From Carya illinoinensis (Eukaryota > Streptophyta > Magnoliopsida > Fagales > Juglandaceae): 64,000 nt of DNA. The notes below the pieces were generated by a model. It did no database searches and was not told the origin of the DNA. It saw nothing but the letters and a program-made list of their open reading frames with translations. Below are positions 34,736-47,030 of this stretch, piece by piece (position 1 is the stretch's first letter; every line of letters starts with the position of its first letter). The position numbers were made by a program, and so were the translations under genes. The stretch lies in the NCBI RefSeq assembly GCF_018687715.1, contig NC_056758.1, forward strand, positions 14,192,501 through 14,256,500, given 5' to 3'.

Positions 34736-37460
34736 TTTGTAGAGGATCTAGAGATGATGGGTTGTTTCTTGGATTTCCATCTGATTAAGGAGTCTCCAAT
34801 GAAGATACAAAAACATATCATGGACCTTCTAGTTTCTGGGCAAGCTGCTTAAACGGAGTCACTAAAGGCCTTTATATGCAAAGTTGACTATGAGGAGAGG
34901 AGAATACTTTATTTTATGAAACCGTTCACATACCTTAGGACCCTATGAGCTACAACCATATGAATATGAGATGGCTTGTCCATGAATTGGCTAAGAATGC
35001 TAACAGCATATGTAATATCTCGTCGAGTTATGCTTCAATAAATTAACCTCCCAATTTGTCTCCTATAACCTATTGCCTCAGTTAAGATGTCTGAAGATGA
35101 ATGTGACAACTCGTGATTCATTCTACTGGAGTGTTGGCTAGTTTGCATCCAGGTAAACCAGCATCCTATAACCTGTTGCAAGCTGTATTTTCTTTGACAT
35201 ACTTGAATAGCCGAGGCTGATCTGGCAATCTCACATCCTTAAAAGTATTTAAGGTTGGCAAGATCCTTAATCTTAAATTGAGAATGGAGGTATGTCTTTA
35301 TATTGTCAATAGCAGCCATGTGAGAGCTTCTAATAATTACGTCATCGACATAAACTAACAAAGCCACAAAACTTGATTTATCATTCCTTGTAAACAAGGA
35401 ATAATCTGACTTGGACTGTTGGAAATCAATTGAGGTCAAGGAAGAGGAAAATTTTGAATACCATTGGCGAGAGGCTTGGTTAAGTCCATAAAGAGACTAA
35501 TGCAACTTACAAACCAACCTTTTATCTTTAAAGTGTGATGACTCCCCCTGAAAATGATATCCTAGAGACAAGTCCATGTAGATTTCTTCATCCAAATCTC
35601 CATGGAGAAAGGCATTGTGCACGTCCATTTGGTATAGGTGCCAATTATAAATAGCTACCAATGCTAAGAAAATTCAAATTGTTGTGAGCTTGGCTATAGG
35701 ACTAAAGGTTTCTTGGTAGTCAAATCCTTCTTTTAGTGTGTAAACCTTAGTTACTAATAAAGATTTATTCCTTTCTAAGGTCCCATCAGATCTCAACTTA
35801 ACCTTATACACATATTTATAGCCAACAGTTGACTTACTGGGGGAAGAGTGGTGATGGTCCAAGTTCCATTATTTATCAAAGATCTCAATTTTGAGTTCAT
35901 TACCTCTTGCCAATGTGGATATCTCATGGTTTCTTGGTACTTTTTTGGTTCATGTAATAGAGAAAGGGAAAGGGCATAGGATCTGTGAGTAGGTGACAAT
36001 TTTGTGTAGGTTAAGTGTTGGCAGAGGGGGTGAGCAGTTGAGGCAAGTTGATAGTGATAGTCTTGTAGGTAAGTGGGTTGATGCCTAACTCAATCTGACC
36101 TTCTATGTGGAATGTCATGTACTGGATCACTAGTAAAAGGTGATGAGTGAAGAGTTTGTGGTGAAGGTGCATGAGATTGAGTAGATGGATACTATTCAAT
36201 TGATGAGGAATTGTTGTCAGGAGAATCAAGTGATGTGGGATTTGTGTGAGTGTGTGAGTGCAGAATAGTTTCAAGGTATGAAGGAGTTGGATCTGACAGT
36301 GGTGAAGGAAGGACCAAACCAGGTGGAGGTGTAGTATGGATGGTGTTGGAGTCAAAATTTTGAAAATGGAAGATGGATTCATAGAAAATGACATCCCTAG
36401 AAATAAAACAAGAATGATTCTCTAAGTCATAGAGTTTATATCCCTTGACATCAGCTAGGTAGCTAAGAAAGATGCATCTCTTGGCTCTAGGACTTAGTTT
36501 GGTTTTGCTATGCTAGAGGGTGGATGCAAAACAAAGGCATCCAAAGACCCTTAGATGTGTGTATGATGGGACTCTTGAGAAAAGGACTTCATAGGGAGAT
36601 TTATTGTTCAAAATGAGAGTTGGTATTTGTTAATGAGATGAGTGGCTGTCATGACAACATCTCCCCAAAAATGAAGAGGCAGGGAAGCTTGAAAGATGAG
36701 GGTCCTAGCAACACATAGGAGATGTTGATTCTTTCTCTCAACCACCCCATTTTGTTGAGGTGTATAGACACATGTCTTTTGGTACAAAATTCCTTTGGAA
36801 TTGTACAAAATGGGCATGCTAAATTCCTATCCATTGTCAGATCTGATTTTTTTTTTATTTATTTTGGCACTAAATTGTGTATTAATCATGGGAATAAAGT
36901 AATGCAAAAGGGTCCTTTTTCATATTTTAATTTCATTAAATAAACCCAAGCTTTTGAATATGGGCCCCAAATGTCACAATGGATTAGTTCAAAAGGAGCT
37001 AAGGTGCAAGAGGTACTCAGATTGAAAGCTTTTGTTTTCTATTTAGCCAAATGGCAAGTAGTGCATTGCATATCTTTGTCACTTTTTACATTGGGAACAC
37101 AAGACTGAATTACATTCATTCTTTGTTGAGAAATGTGTCCTAATCTAAAGTGCCAAAGATCAAATCCTTGTTGTTGGTTGGCTTGAAAGACATGACCAGA
37201 AATTGGTTGGTTGATAGTGTGACTAGAAGGGAGTGGACCATTGATTGTATTGCAACTAGGTGGACAGGAAGTGAGGAAGTAAAGGCCATTGTATACTCTA
37301 GCAAGTCCAATCGTCATCCATGAAGAGAGGGCCTGTATGAAGCAAAGTTTGCTTAGAAAAACAAGGGAAATGAGATGTTGTTAGTGAGTTTGCTAACAAA
37401 AATTAAGTTGAAGGTGAAAGAGAATACACAGAGGACATTATTAAGAGTTAAAGAGTCAAA
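34735..37460 (-). pseudogene. Copia pol: integrase, RT, RNase H remnants
   Basis: The GAG-pre-integrase zinc region (LWHFRLGHISQQRMN, CTTCHLAK) lies at 37039-37317. The integrase core end with TPQQNGVVERKNQHLL, which includes the catalytic glutamate, lies at 36608-36817. RT begins near 36000 (NNGTWTI), continues with [18 protein letters not shown] and [16 protein letters not shown] (35674-35862) and has its active site at LVYVDDVII (35239-35439). RNase H remnants with [12 protein letters not shown] lie near 34760-34790. Frameshifts separate most blocks, and 36011-36600 is a variable linker. The protein would integrate and copy the element, but this copy is dead. Confidence 0.8.
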
Positions 37461-38841
37461 CTACTTCCCAGTCCCAATGTGAGTCACCTTGACTTGAGTT
37501 TTGTTAGGTAATTGAACAAAGGATTTGGTCTCACAAGTGATGGAAGTGAGTAGTGATGTAGAACAGACCATGTGGTCTATAGCTCCAGTGCCAAGAATCC
37601 AAGGTACAGTTTGTGAGTTGCTTGAGTGGTGATTTAAAAGAGATGTAAAGTGCTCATGGTGAGTTGCAAATAAAATGGAAGAATCTGGCAAGAAATGAGC
37701 AATAGATGGGTGTAAATTTGTACCTGCCATGTTGGAGGAATGAGGGGCATTGGTTGTTGTTTCTGTAGATTTCTCTTGGTTAGGTGATGGAAGGTTACCA
37801 ACATTAAGCTGAGATGTATTAGCATTGACAAGTGCAAGGAGCTGTTGAATCTGAGCTTTAGTAATGGGCAACTATGATCCTTCAATGGTTGCCTTCTCAT
37901 AAGTTTGTGATGTGACTTGGTTTGCCGGGTGCCTAGCTTGCCTAGATGAGAACCCTCATTTTGACTTGGCAAATTTGAAGTTGGGAAGGAATCCAATCAG
38001 TCGATAGTACTTGTCCTTAGTGTGTCCATTCTTACCACAATGGTAAAATGTTTCTTCATCCTTGTCTCTCCTCTCCTCTTAGATTCGAATGCAACTATGG
38101 CTAAGGTTTCATGGTTGGGTAGCAAGAGGGCATGAGTTTCCCTCTGCCTTTCTGTCTGCAAAACTAATGGAAAAGTCCTATCCAAAGATGGCATAGGAGT
38201 CATCAAAATAATCTTCCTTCTGATGCTATCAAAGCTGTCATTCAATCCCATTAAAAATTTAAAAACACAATCTGTTTGTTGAGCCTCAACAAAGGATTTT
38301 ACAATGTTGCAAGTGCACAACCCACAAGAACAATGAGGAAAGGGCCTATAGTTGTGTTGTTCTTCCCAAGCAGCATTGAGTTGAGTAAAGTAGTCACTTA
38401 CAAATGAGAACCCTGTATGTTAGAACCAAGCTGCTGCTGGAGTTGGTAAATCCTCACATTGTCTGGTTGTGCAAATCGTGTCTTGAGTTTATCCCACACT
38501 GTTTTGGTAGAGCTAATATATAAAACATTAGATGCAATCTCCTTAGAAATAGAGTTGAGGATCCATGAGAGGATGAGGTTGTTACATCTCAACCAAGATA
38601 TGTAGAGAGGGTCTGTGAGGCTAGGTGTCTTGATGGTTCCATAAAGGAACCCAAGCTTTTTTTTTATGGAGATTGCTAGTGTGAATAAACGGTTCCATGA
38701 AAGGTAATTAGGTCCTATCAAGTGAGGGGTGACTGCCACAGTGTTGGCATTATCATTGTGGGGTAAGAAGAATGGGCTGTTGGGGTTTTCAGATGGAGAG
38801 GAGTTGTGAGAGATGTTAGCATAGGATGCTTCATCAGTCAT
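37461..38841 (-). pseudogene. Copia gag and protease region
   Basis: The gag start is at 38841 (ATG), with LIGPNYLSWNRLFTLAISIKKKLGFL, the copia-type Gag N-terminal block, followed by WDKLKTRFAQPDNVRIYQLQQQL. After a frame break near 38398 the 37997-38320 segment continues with FKFLMGLNDSFDSIR. The 37461-37871 segment contains WILGTGAIDHMVC, matching the copia protease site, where D is usual in the DSGA motif; here it reads GTGA, so the catalytic aspartate is lost. The gag zinc knuckle is not clearly preserved. Confidence 0.75.
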
Positions 38842-38939
38842 TTTGATGACAGGATAATAAGTTGCAATTGTGGGAATGTTGAATTAGAAGAAACAGAGAA
38901 ATAAAAAAATAAAAAGTCAGAAGTAGAAATCACAATTGA

Positions 38940-38954
38940 CCTACTCTGATACCA
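38940..38954 (-). other. Primer binding site, initiator tRNA-Met type
   Basis: On the minus strand this reads TGGTATCAGAGTAGG, the usual copia primer site, three bases from the LTR edge. Confidence 0.85.
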
Positions 38955-38957
38955 TTT

Positions 38958-39285
38958 TGAAGAAATGAGAGAGGCATGATAAGGGTGTTGAGGAGATGAA
39001 AAAACCAGATTGATGAGTTGCGGGAGAGAACCTCGAGAAAAGACAACAATGGTGGAATAAGAGAATTGCTTTTTCTCATTTTCTTTTCAACTGAATACAA
39101 ACTTTCTTATATAGAACATATACATAAGGAATAATGCCAAAAATAGAAAAGAAACAAAAAGAGGAACCAGTTCTGCTCACTGTACACAAAGGAACATTTT
39201 GTCTACTATATTTCTAGCTAACTTTATCAAACAACAGTGGTGTCATGTGCCCACTACTTCTTTTGTTTCTTCTATACATAACACA
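38958..39285 (-). repeat. 5' LTR of the truncated copia element
   Basis: The inner edge TGAAGAAATG (plus strand) is set by the primer site. The outer edge, near 39283-39288 (TGTGTTATG on the minus strand), is approximate. A TATA box, CTATATAAG, lies at 39106-39114 on the minus strand. Confidence 0.65.
39106..39114 (-). promoter_or_regulatory. TATA box of the copia LTR
   Basis: CTATATAAG on the minus strand sits about 150 bases upstream of the LTR inner edge, as expected for a U3/R boundary. Confidence 0.5.
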
Positions 39286-39289
39286 GCAG

Positions 39290-40019
39290 GTGCTCCACCA
39301 TAAGGTGCATTACCTGATGCATTACCCATCCCTTGGCCAATAGTTGCATGTTGTAGACTAGGTGCATTCTACATTGTTAGACCCTTGGACAGCAGCTGCA
39401 TGTTGCAGACTTCTTGGTTAAGTTTGTGAATTGTGTTGGGTAGTGGAGAAAGGACCGAGAAGATTGTTTGGTGATTTACAGTTATGTAAGTGGTGGTACA
39501 ATATGCGTGCGTTTGCTTAATGTCTCGACATTAGTGTATAGACAATGAGGAATCTGGGATGGTTTCTAGCATTGCAGCTTGGGGTCTTTTTCCTTTCAAG
39601 GCCACTGTTCCCTAAGGTGAAGGTTGAGTGTGGTTTGAAAAGGACTAACCCATGGCCTAAAGTGATGGTTTACCAGAGAAACTCATAGAAAAATGAAGAG
39701 AGAGATGTCTATGTGTTGGGTGCAAAGAAGAGAAAAACAAAAAATAGAAAAACGTAGGAGAGTGAAGTAACTACTAAGAAGAGAGATTTTTGGGGTGGAT
39801 AAATTGAAGTTGTATGAGAAGGGGATGAAATGGTAAATAGAAAAAAATAAAAAATAAAAATTAGAAACGTGGGAGAGAAGTGATGAGTGCGTGAAAGTGC
39901 ACTCTAAATGTCCTATTATTGGACTAAAATGATAAAATGTGAATATAAATCATAAAAATTAATGTGTATTTTTTAATTAAGTTTCTATTTACTTTGGGAT
40001 ACTCCAAAGCAGATTTTTA
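39290..40019. other. Unassigned interval left of the split Tekay element
   Basis: There is no gene. An imperfect repeat of TAGTTGCATGTTGTAGACT-like sequence occurs at 39342-39362 and 39394-39413. The right end, near 40000-40020, is the proposed rearrangement breakpoint. Confidence 0.4.
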
Positions 40020-41247
40020 TGTTTGCAATACGAAGATGTACCGGGACTTGAAGAAAAATTATTGGTGGGATGGAATGAAGAGGGATATTGCCTTGTATGT
40101 TGAGAAATGCCACACATGCCGTCAAGTGAAGGCCGAGCATCAAAGACCCGCTGGTATGGTCCAACCCCTCCCTATTCCTGAGTGGAAATGGGATGACATC
40201 ACAATGGACTTTGTAGTGGGTTTGCTGAGAACGCCTAGTGGGAAAAATTCTGTTTGGGTGATTGTTGACAGGTTAACAAAAAGTGCTCATTTCTTGCCTG
40301 TTAATAACACCGATTCCTTGGGTAAGTTGACCCGCTTGTATGTCAAGGAGATAGTGCGGTTGCACGGCATACCGAAGAGTATAGTGTCGGATCGAGACCC
40401 AAGGTTCACGTCTCAGTTCTGGAAGAGTTTGCAGGCAGCTTTGGATACTAAGTTGAAGTTCAGTACTGCTTACCACCCACAGACAGACGGCCAATCGGAG
40501 CGCACCATTCAGACCCTTGAAGACATGTTGCGAGCGTGTGTCATGGAATTTCAAGGGAGTTGGGAAAACCATTTGCTGCTCATAGAGTTTGCATATAATA
40601 ACAGCTTCCATGCGACCATTCAGATGGCTCCCTATGAAGCTCTTTACGGGAGGAAGTGCAGATCGCCCTTGTGTTGGGATGAAGTCGGGGAGAGTAGGAT
40701 AATTAGACCCGAAATAATTCTAGAGATGCAAAGCCAAGTTCGGATCATCAGGGATAAAATGGCGGCAGCTCAGAGTCGTCAGAAAAGCTACGCTGACACC
40801 AGGAGGACAGAGTTATCTTTTGAAGAAGGTGATTGGGTTTATCTCAAAGTCTCTCCCATGAGAGGTGTTAAGCATTTTGGTAAGAAGAGGAAACTGGATC
40901 CGAGGTATGTCGGCCCTTTTCAGATTCTGGAGAAGGTAGGGCCCGTCGCCTATAGAGTTGCTTTGCCAAAGTATTTTGGGGATATTCATGATGTCTTCCA
41001 CGTATCGTCCTTGAAGAAGAGCTTTGGACAACAAGAGCCACTCTTTGTCGACCTAGAGAGTATTCAGTTGCAACTGGATCTCACTTATGAAGTTGTTCCG
41101 TCGCAGATCATGGATTAGAAGGAGCAACAGTTGAGGTCCAAGACGATACCGTTGGTTAAGGTGGCATGGGGAGATCCGTTAGCTCAAGACTTCTCTTGGG
41201 ATCGAGTAGCGGACATGAGGGAACAATACCCATACTTGTTTGAGTAA
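40020..41247 (+). pseudogene. Tekay-type integrase with chromodomain-like tail
   Basis: The frame encodes KNYWWDGMKRDIA, the zinc pair CHTCRQVKAEHQRP, the core with MDFVVGLLRTPSGKNSVWV, SDRDPRFTSQFW and TDGQSERTIQTLEDMLRA (the D, D, E acids), and the C-terminal YVGPFQILEKVGPVAYRVALP. A TAG at 41116-41118 then interrupts it. The last 43 codons, to the stop at 41245-41247, resemble the chromodomain of Tekay/Del chromoviruses (LRSK, LVKVAWG, FSWDRVADMREQYPYLF). Upstream protein is missing because of the breakpoint. Otherwise the frame is open, so this half is fairly well kept. Confidence 0.88.
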
Positions 41248-41354
41248 ATCCGGTACGTTTCTTAATCTTGGTCACAGTTGGTTTATGTGTTTTTATGTGG
41301 CTCGTTTTAAGTTGGTGGTTGATCTTGCAAATTTCGAGGACGAAATTCGTTTTT

Positions 41355-41366
41355 AAGGGGAGAGGA
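41355..41366 (+). other. Polypurine tract
   Basis: AAGGGGAGAGGA directly precedes the 3' LTR and would prime plus-strand DNA synthesis. Confidence 0.75.
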
Positions 41367-43623
<2,257 letters not shown>

Positions 43624-43628
43624 CTCAT
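43624..43628 (+). repeat. Target duplication CTCAT of the split element, right copy
   Basis: The five bases after the 3' LTR equal the reverse complement of 63624-63628, next to the inverted 5' LTR. Both copies lie in the same LINE coding sequence. Confidence 0.8.
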
Positions 43629-44398
43629 GTTCCATTAAACTGCAAAAAAGGAGTCTTCAAAACCAATCCTTCAGAGAACTAGTGACAAACCTGTTAGAGA
43701 AGATGGACAATGAAACACTCACTGAGATGGCAGTGGTGGCTTGGAGACTATGGAAGAGAAGGAATGAGGCAATTTTTCAGAAAGAATTCACCAGTCCCTT
43801 AATCATTCTGAAGCAAACAAGGCAAAAGTTACATGAATTAAGACTACTCCGAAGCAACACAGCAGTCCCAACAAAAAGGAAAGTCACAGGTGCATAACCA
43901 ATGAACCAATAGAAAGCCCCTCCAACTGGTCATTACAAACTTAATTGGGACGCAGCTATAGACCAAAAGAAGTGCAGGGTGGGAATTGGTGTAATTATCC
44001 ATAACTGGGAGGGACAAATCATGTGTACTATGAGATTAAACAAACCTCTATTCCCAGACCCTCACCTAGCAGAAGCCTATGTAGCCCGACATGCAGTGCA
44101 GCTGGGTCAAGAAATTGGTTTGAGGAAAATCATTCTAGAGGGGGGATGCACTAAATGTGGTAAAAGAGATCAATGAGAAAGGTCAACATGGGGGCCAAGC
44201 AGGTTTAATCATCTTAGATGTGCAAACAATTCTCCAAAGATTTGAAAGCTGGGCAGTAACTCATACTAGCAGGTCTACAAACCAACTCGCTCATTGCTTG
44301 GCCAAGAATACTCTAACTATTGAAGAGGAATGTATTGAACTAGAGGCAATTTCCCACTGTATTGCCCATATGTCATTGAATCATGTTGTCCAAGTATA
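43629..44398 (+). pseudogene. LINE-C end of zf-RVT linker and RNase H
   Basis: The frame covers the region after zf-RVT (TEMAVVAWRLWKRRNEAIFQ) and an RNase H domain with LNWDAAIDQ, GIGVIIHNWEG, AEAYVARHAVQLGQEIG and, after a frame change, NQLAHCLAKNTL, ending at a stop near 44398. Two or more stops lie near 43895-43915. The frame change sits in a G-run at 44139-44144, at the LEGD motif that holds a catalytic aspartate. The layout matches LINE-B residue by residue in this part, so the two LINEs are of related families. Confidence 0.82.
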
Positions 44399-44625
44399 GA
44401 CAGAGTCCCTGTTTGTATCGGACTTAACATTTGTAACTGTTTTTGTTATATGAATAGTTTTCTACAAAAAAAAAAAAGAAAAAAAAAAGAACAAATTAGC
44501 ATTTGAGATATACTCTTCTACTTTTTTCTATTTGATCAATTATCCTCATGATTTTAGAATCAGAAAGTGAATCTTTTAATGAATTTTAGAGATTTTGAAA
44601 TTGTACAGATGTGTATTTATCTAAT

Positions 44626-44847
44626 GGTATGTTTGGATGGTTGCAGGATATTTGAATTTGAGTCTTAAAAATCCAAATCCTTTGCTTGAATCATATATCA
44701 AAATTTGGAGATTTACACCAAAATCATATTATATTTTTAAAACAGAAAGGAATTTGATTTGGGAGTTGTATGTTTGAATGTTGGGCTAGCCTTAAATTTG
44801 AACTCAACTCAGATGAGCTTAGTTGCTTCCACATTCCAAACGTAGCC
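44626..44847. mobile_element. Tourist-like MITE (222 bp)
   Basis: The ends GGTATGTTTGGATG and CATTCCAAACGTAGCC are imperfect inverted repeats of the GG..GTTTGG type. It has no coding capacity. The flanks allow a TAA-like duplication but are not decisive. Confidence 0.45.
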
Positions 44848-45006
44848 TAAAACAAAAAGGAATTTGAAATTCAAATCCTTTTAACTAAGCACAATATTAA
44901 TGGTATTTATGTACGTAATTAATTTAGAATAATACTAAATACAATCCAAGGATTTGCAATGTTGCACACTCCCATTAAAAAAATGTATTTTTTTAGATGA
45001 CTTTTA

Positions 45007-45202
45007 GGCTGTGTTTGGTTAGCCAACCCAACTCAATTCATCTAATCATTACAATTTTTCCAACTTCCAACATAAAATATAATAAACAATTTAACTTTTT
45101 CAAATGCCAATTCAACTTTTTCAAATCTCAAAATAATAATAATATTAAAAAAATAATATTTTAAAGTTTTATCTTAACTCAACCCACTATCCAAACCGGC
45201 CC
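45007..45202 (-). mobile_element. Tourist-like MITE, copy A (196 bp)
   Basis: The ends GGCTGTGTTTGG and CCAAACCGGCC are inverted repeats, flanked by TTA at 45004-45006 and 45203-45205, the 3-bp duplication of PIF/Harbinger (Tourist) elements. The interior (CATCTAATCATTACAATTTTTCC, ATAATATTTTAAAG) is the reverse complement of copy B at 45362-51152. Confidence 0.75.
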
Positions 45203-45398
45203 TTATTAGACTTATCCATTTTTTTCCCCAAGTGGAGTGCAATGGCTTGCACATCCGTAGAATTTACAAATCATTTCTCCTTAATTTATACAGAAGTCCA
45301 AACATTCACTTCCTTTATGCTAACCACCAGATCTTCCATCACCTTAAAATCATGAAAAATAGGCGAGGTTTAGATAGCGAGTTGAGATGAGATGAGTT

Positions 45399-45792
45399 TG
45401 TTAGCCTTTTGGTTTTCCTAGAAAACTATTTGTCTTCCCTAGCTAAGGTGGTTCACTTCATCTAAGATAATACACTTCATCTATCAACCATAGGTAATTG
45501 GCCCTTAATAAATAAAGTGGTTAACCCTTGCTATTTTTTTATCAATAAAATAATGAGGGTAGCCCAAAGGTTGTAGGGATAATAAGTAAGGATACTTAGT
45601 CTTGCCTATATAAAGATTAGAGGGGCTTGTGTTTTCCATTAGACTCACCTATAAAGTTCTAAAACAAAAGACTAGAAGTCATTACCCTACAAAAAATTTC
45701 TACTCTCTTTTGTAGGCTTTTAAGTTCTCAAACTCAAATGATTGGAGGTTAAGATTCCATGGATTTCTTTCTTCTTTTAAAAGAGTTTTGTA
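45399..45792 (+). repeat. 5' LTR of the nested copia element
   Basis: Starts TGTTAGCC and ends TTTGTA before the primer site. It has an extra copy of the ACTTCATCTA segment relative to the 3' LTR. TATA box CTATATAAAG lies at about 45606-45615. Confidence 0.85.
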
Positions 45793-45794
45793 GT

Positions 45795-45807
45795 TGGTAT
45801 CAAAGCC
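45795..45807 (+). other. Primer binding site, initiator tRNA-Met type
   Basis: TGGTATCAAAGCC lies two bases after the 5' LTR and matches the copia-type primer site with one change. Confidence 0.75.
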
Positions 45808-46429
45808 ATACCTTTCTGCTTTGTGTTTGAATTATTAACATTTCAATTTTGTTCATATAGTGGGCTTCTGAAATCCATTTTTGTTCCTTGTTTTATTCTC
45901 TTGGCATAATCAATGGATTTTAGCATAATCTATGTCATAAGAGAGTAGTTGGGTCATGAATTAGAGCGCATTTTTTCGGCTTTTAAGTTTTTGTTTTTGA
46001 ATTCATATCCAGATGGTTATGTGCTCATAGCTATATTAATGGATTTCAAAGGAATATTTTTACTTTGGCCTTAATTTCAAGGTTTATACATATTGATGGG
46101 CCTTCGAGCTAATTTACAGTTAATAGGTTTTGAATAATGAAGGTAATTCTACATCATCCTTATTATTTAAAACAATACATAAATTTGGAATCTCTTTGTA
46201 ATTAAATAATAAATTTTAAGGAAAATCTTTAATTTTTGTGTTTTAATTAGAATAAGAAAATGATTTTTAGTATTGACGGTAAAATTTGTCTTCTACCTAC
46301 AGGTGTAGATAGTTTTATTTTTTAATATTCAGAATAATTTGTTTTATAAATAAAGATAAGTAAATTTATGTTGTTATGCAACATTTTCCCACAGGAAGGT
46401 TAAAACTTACTTGAATTTATAACATTAAA

Positions 46430-47030
46430 GTTTTTCTTGGTTTTGGAGCTGCTGTTCCACAATTCTTAGCTAATGGTGTTTATTTTATTCCATTGCTGGA
46501 TGGCACTAAGTATTTTGATTGAAAAGATTTGGTTCATTTTACCTTGGGGTATATAGACCTTGACCATGTACTCTGTGTGGAGCAACCACCTACTGCCACA
46601 GATACGGATGTACAGGAAGTCATAAAAAATACCAATGGTGGGAGCAATCTAATTGCCTAAGTTTAATGCTCATAAAGTCTCGTATGGCATTAGAGTTTCT
46701 ATTGGTGATTGCACTACAATTAAGAAATTAATACAGATAATTGAGGAACAGTTTGTTCTTTCTGACAAGGCTTTAGCTAGCACTCTTATTAGCAATTTAT
46801 TACCAAAGTCTTTGACAACTCTAAGGGTATGTGTGCATACATTAAGGAAATGAGAGACATCGTTTCTTGACTTAAGGGCTTAATAATAGAGATATCTGAG
46901 CCGTTCTTAGTCCATTTCATCCTTGACTCACTGCCATCTAAGTATGAGCCTTTCAAGATCTCTTATAACACATATAAGGAAAATTGGTCAGTTACGGATC
47001 TTTTGACCATGTGTGTGTAAGAAGGAGCTC
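46430..47030 (+). pseudogene. Copia gag remnant
   Basis: The region reads as PLLDGTKYFD, LGYIDLDHVLCVEQPPT and then, at 46653-46853, ALASTLISNLLPKSL and related blocks with EPFLVHFILDSLPSKYEPFKISY near 46900-46960. This order is typical of the UBN2-type Gag of copia elements. Frames shift repeatedly. The zinc-knuckle region after it appears to be missing, since integrase-like sequence starts at about 47040. Confidence 0.65.

Larger units (their letters stand above)
34735..39285 (-). mobile_element. 3'-truncated Ty1/copia retrotransposon
   Basis: On the minus strand the order is LTR (38958-39285), initiator-Met primer site, gag, protease region, integrase, RT and RNase H: the copia order, with integrase before RT. 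It is cut inside RNase H near 34735, and the 3' LTR is missing. Domains are broken by many stops and frameshifts. No target duplication can be tested, because one end is lost. Confidence 0.85.
43624..44490 (+). mobile_element. LINE-C, 3' part
   Basis: This is the 3' end of an L1-type LINE, beginning at the LTR junction and ending with an A-rich tail at 44465-44488. Its 5' side appears to be the minus-strand LINE at 63624-64000, separated by the proposed inversion. Confidence 0.8.
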
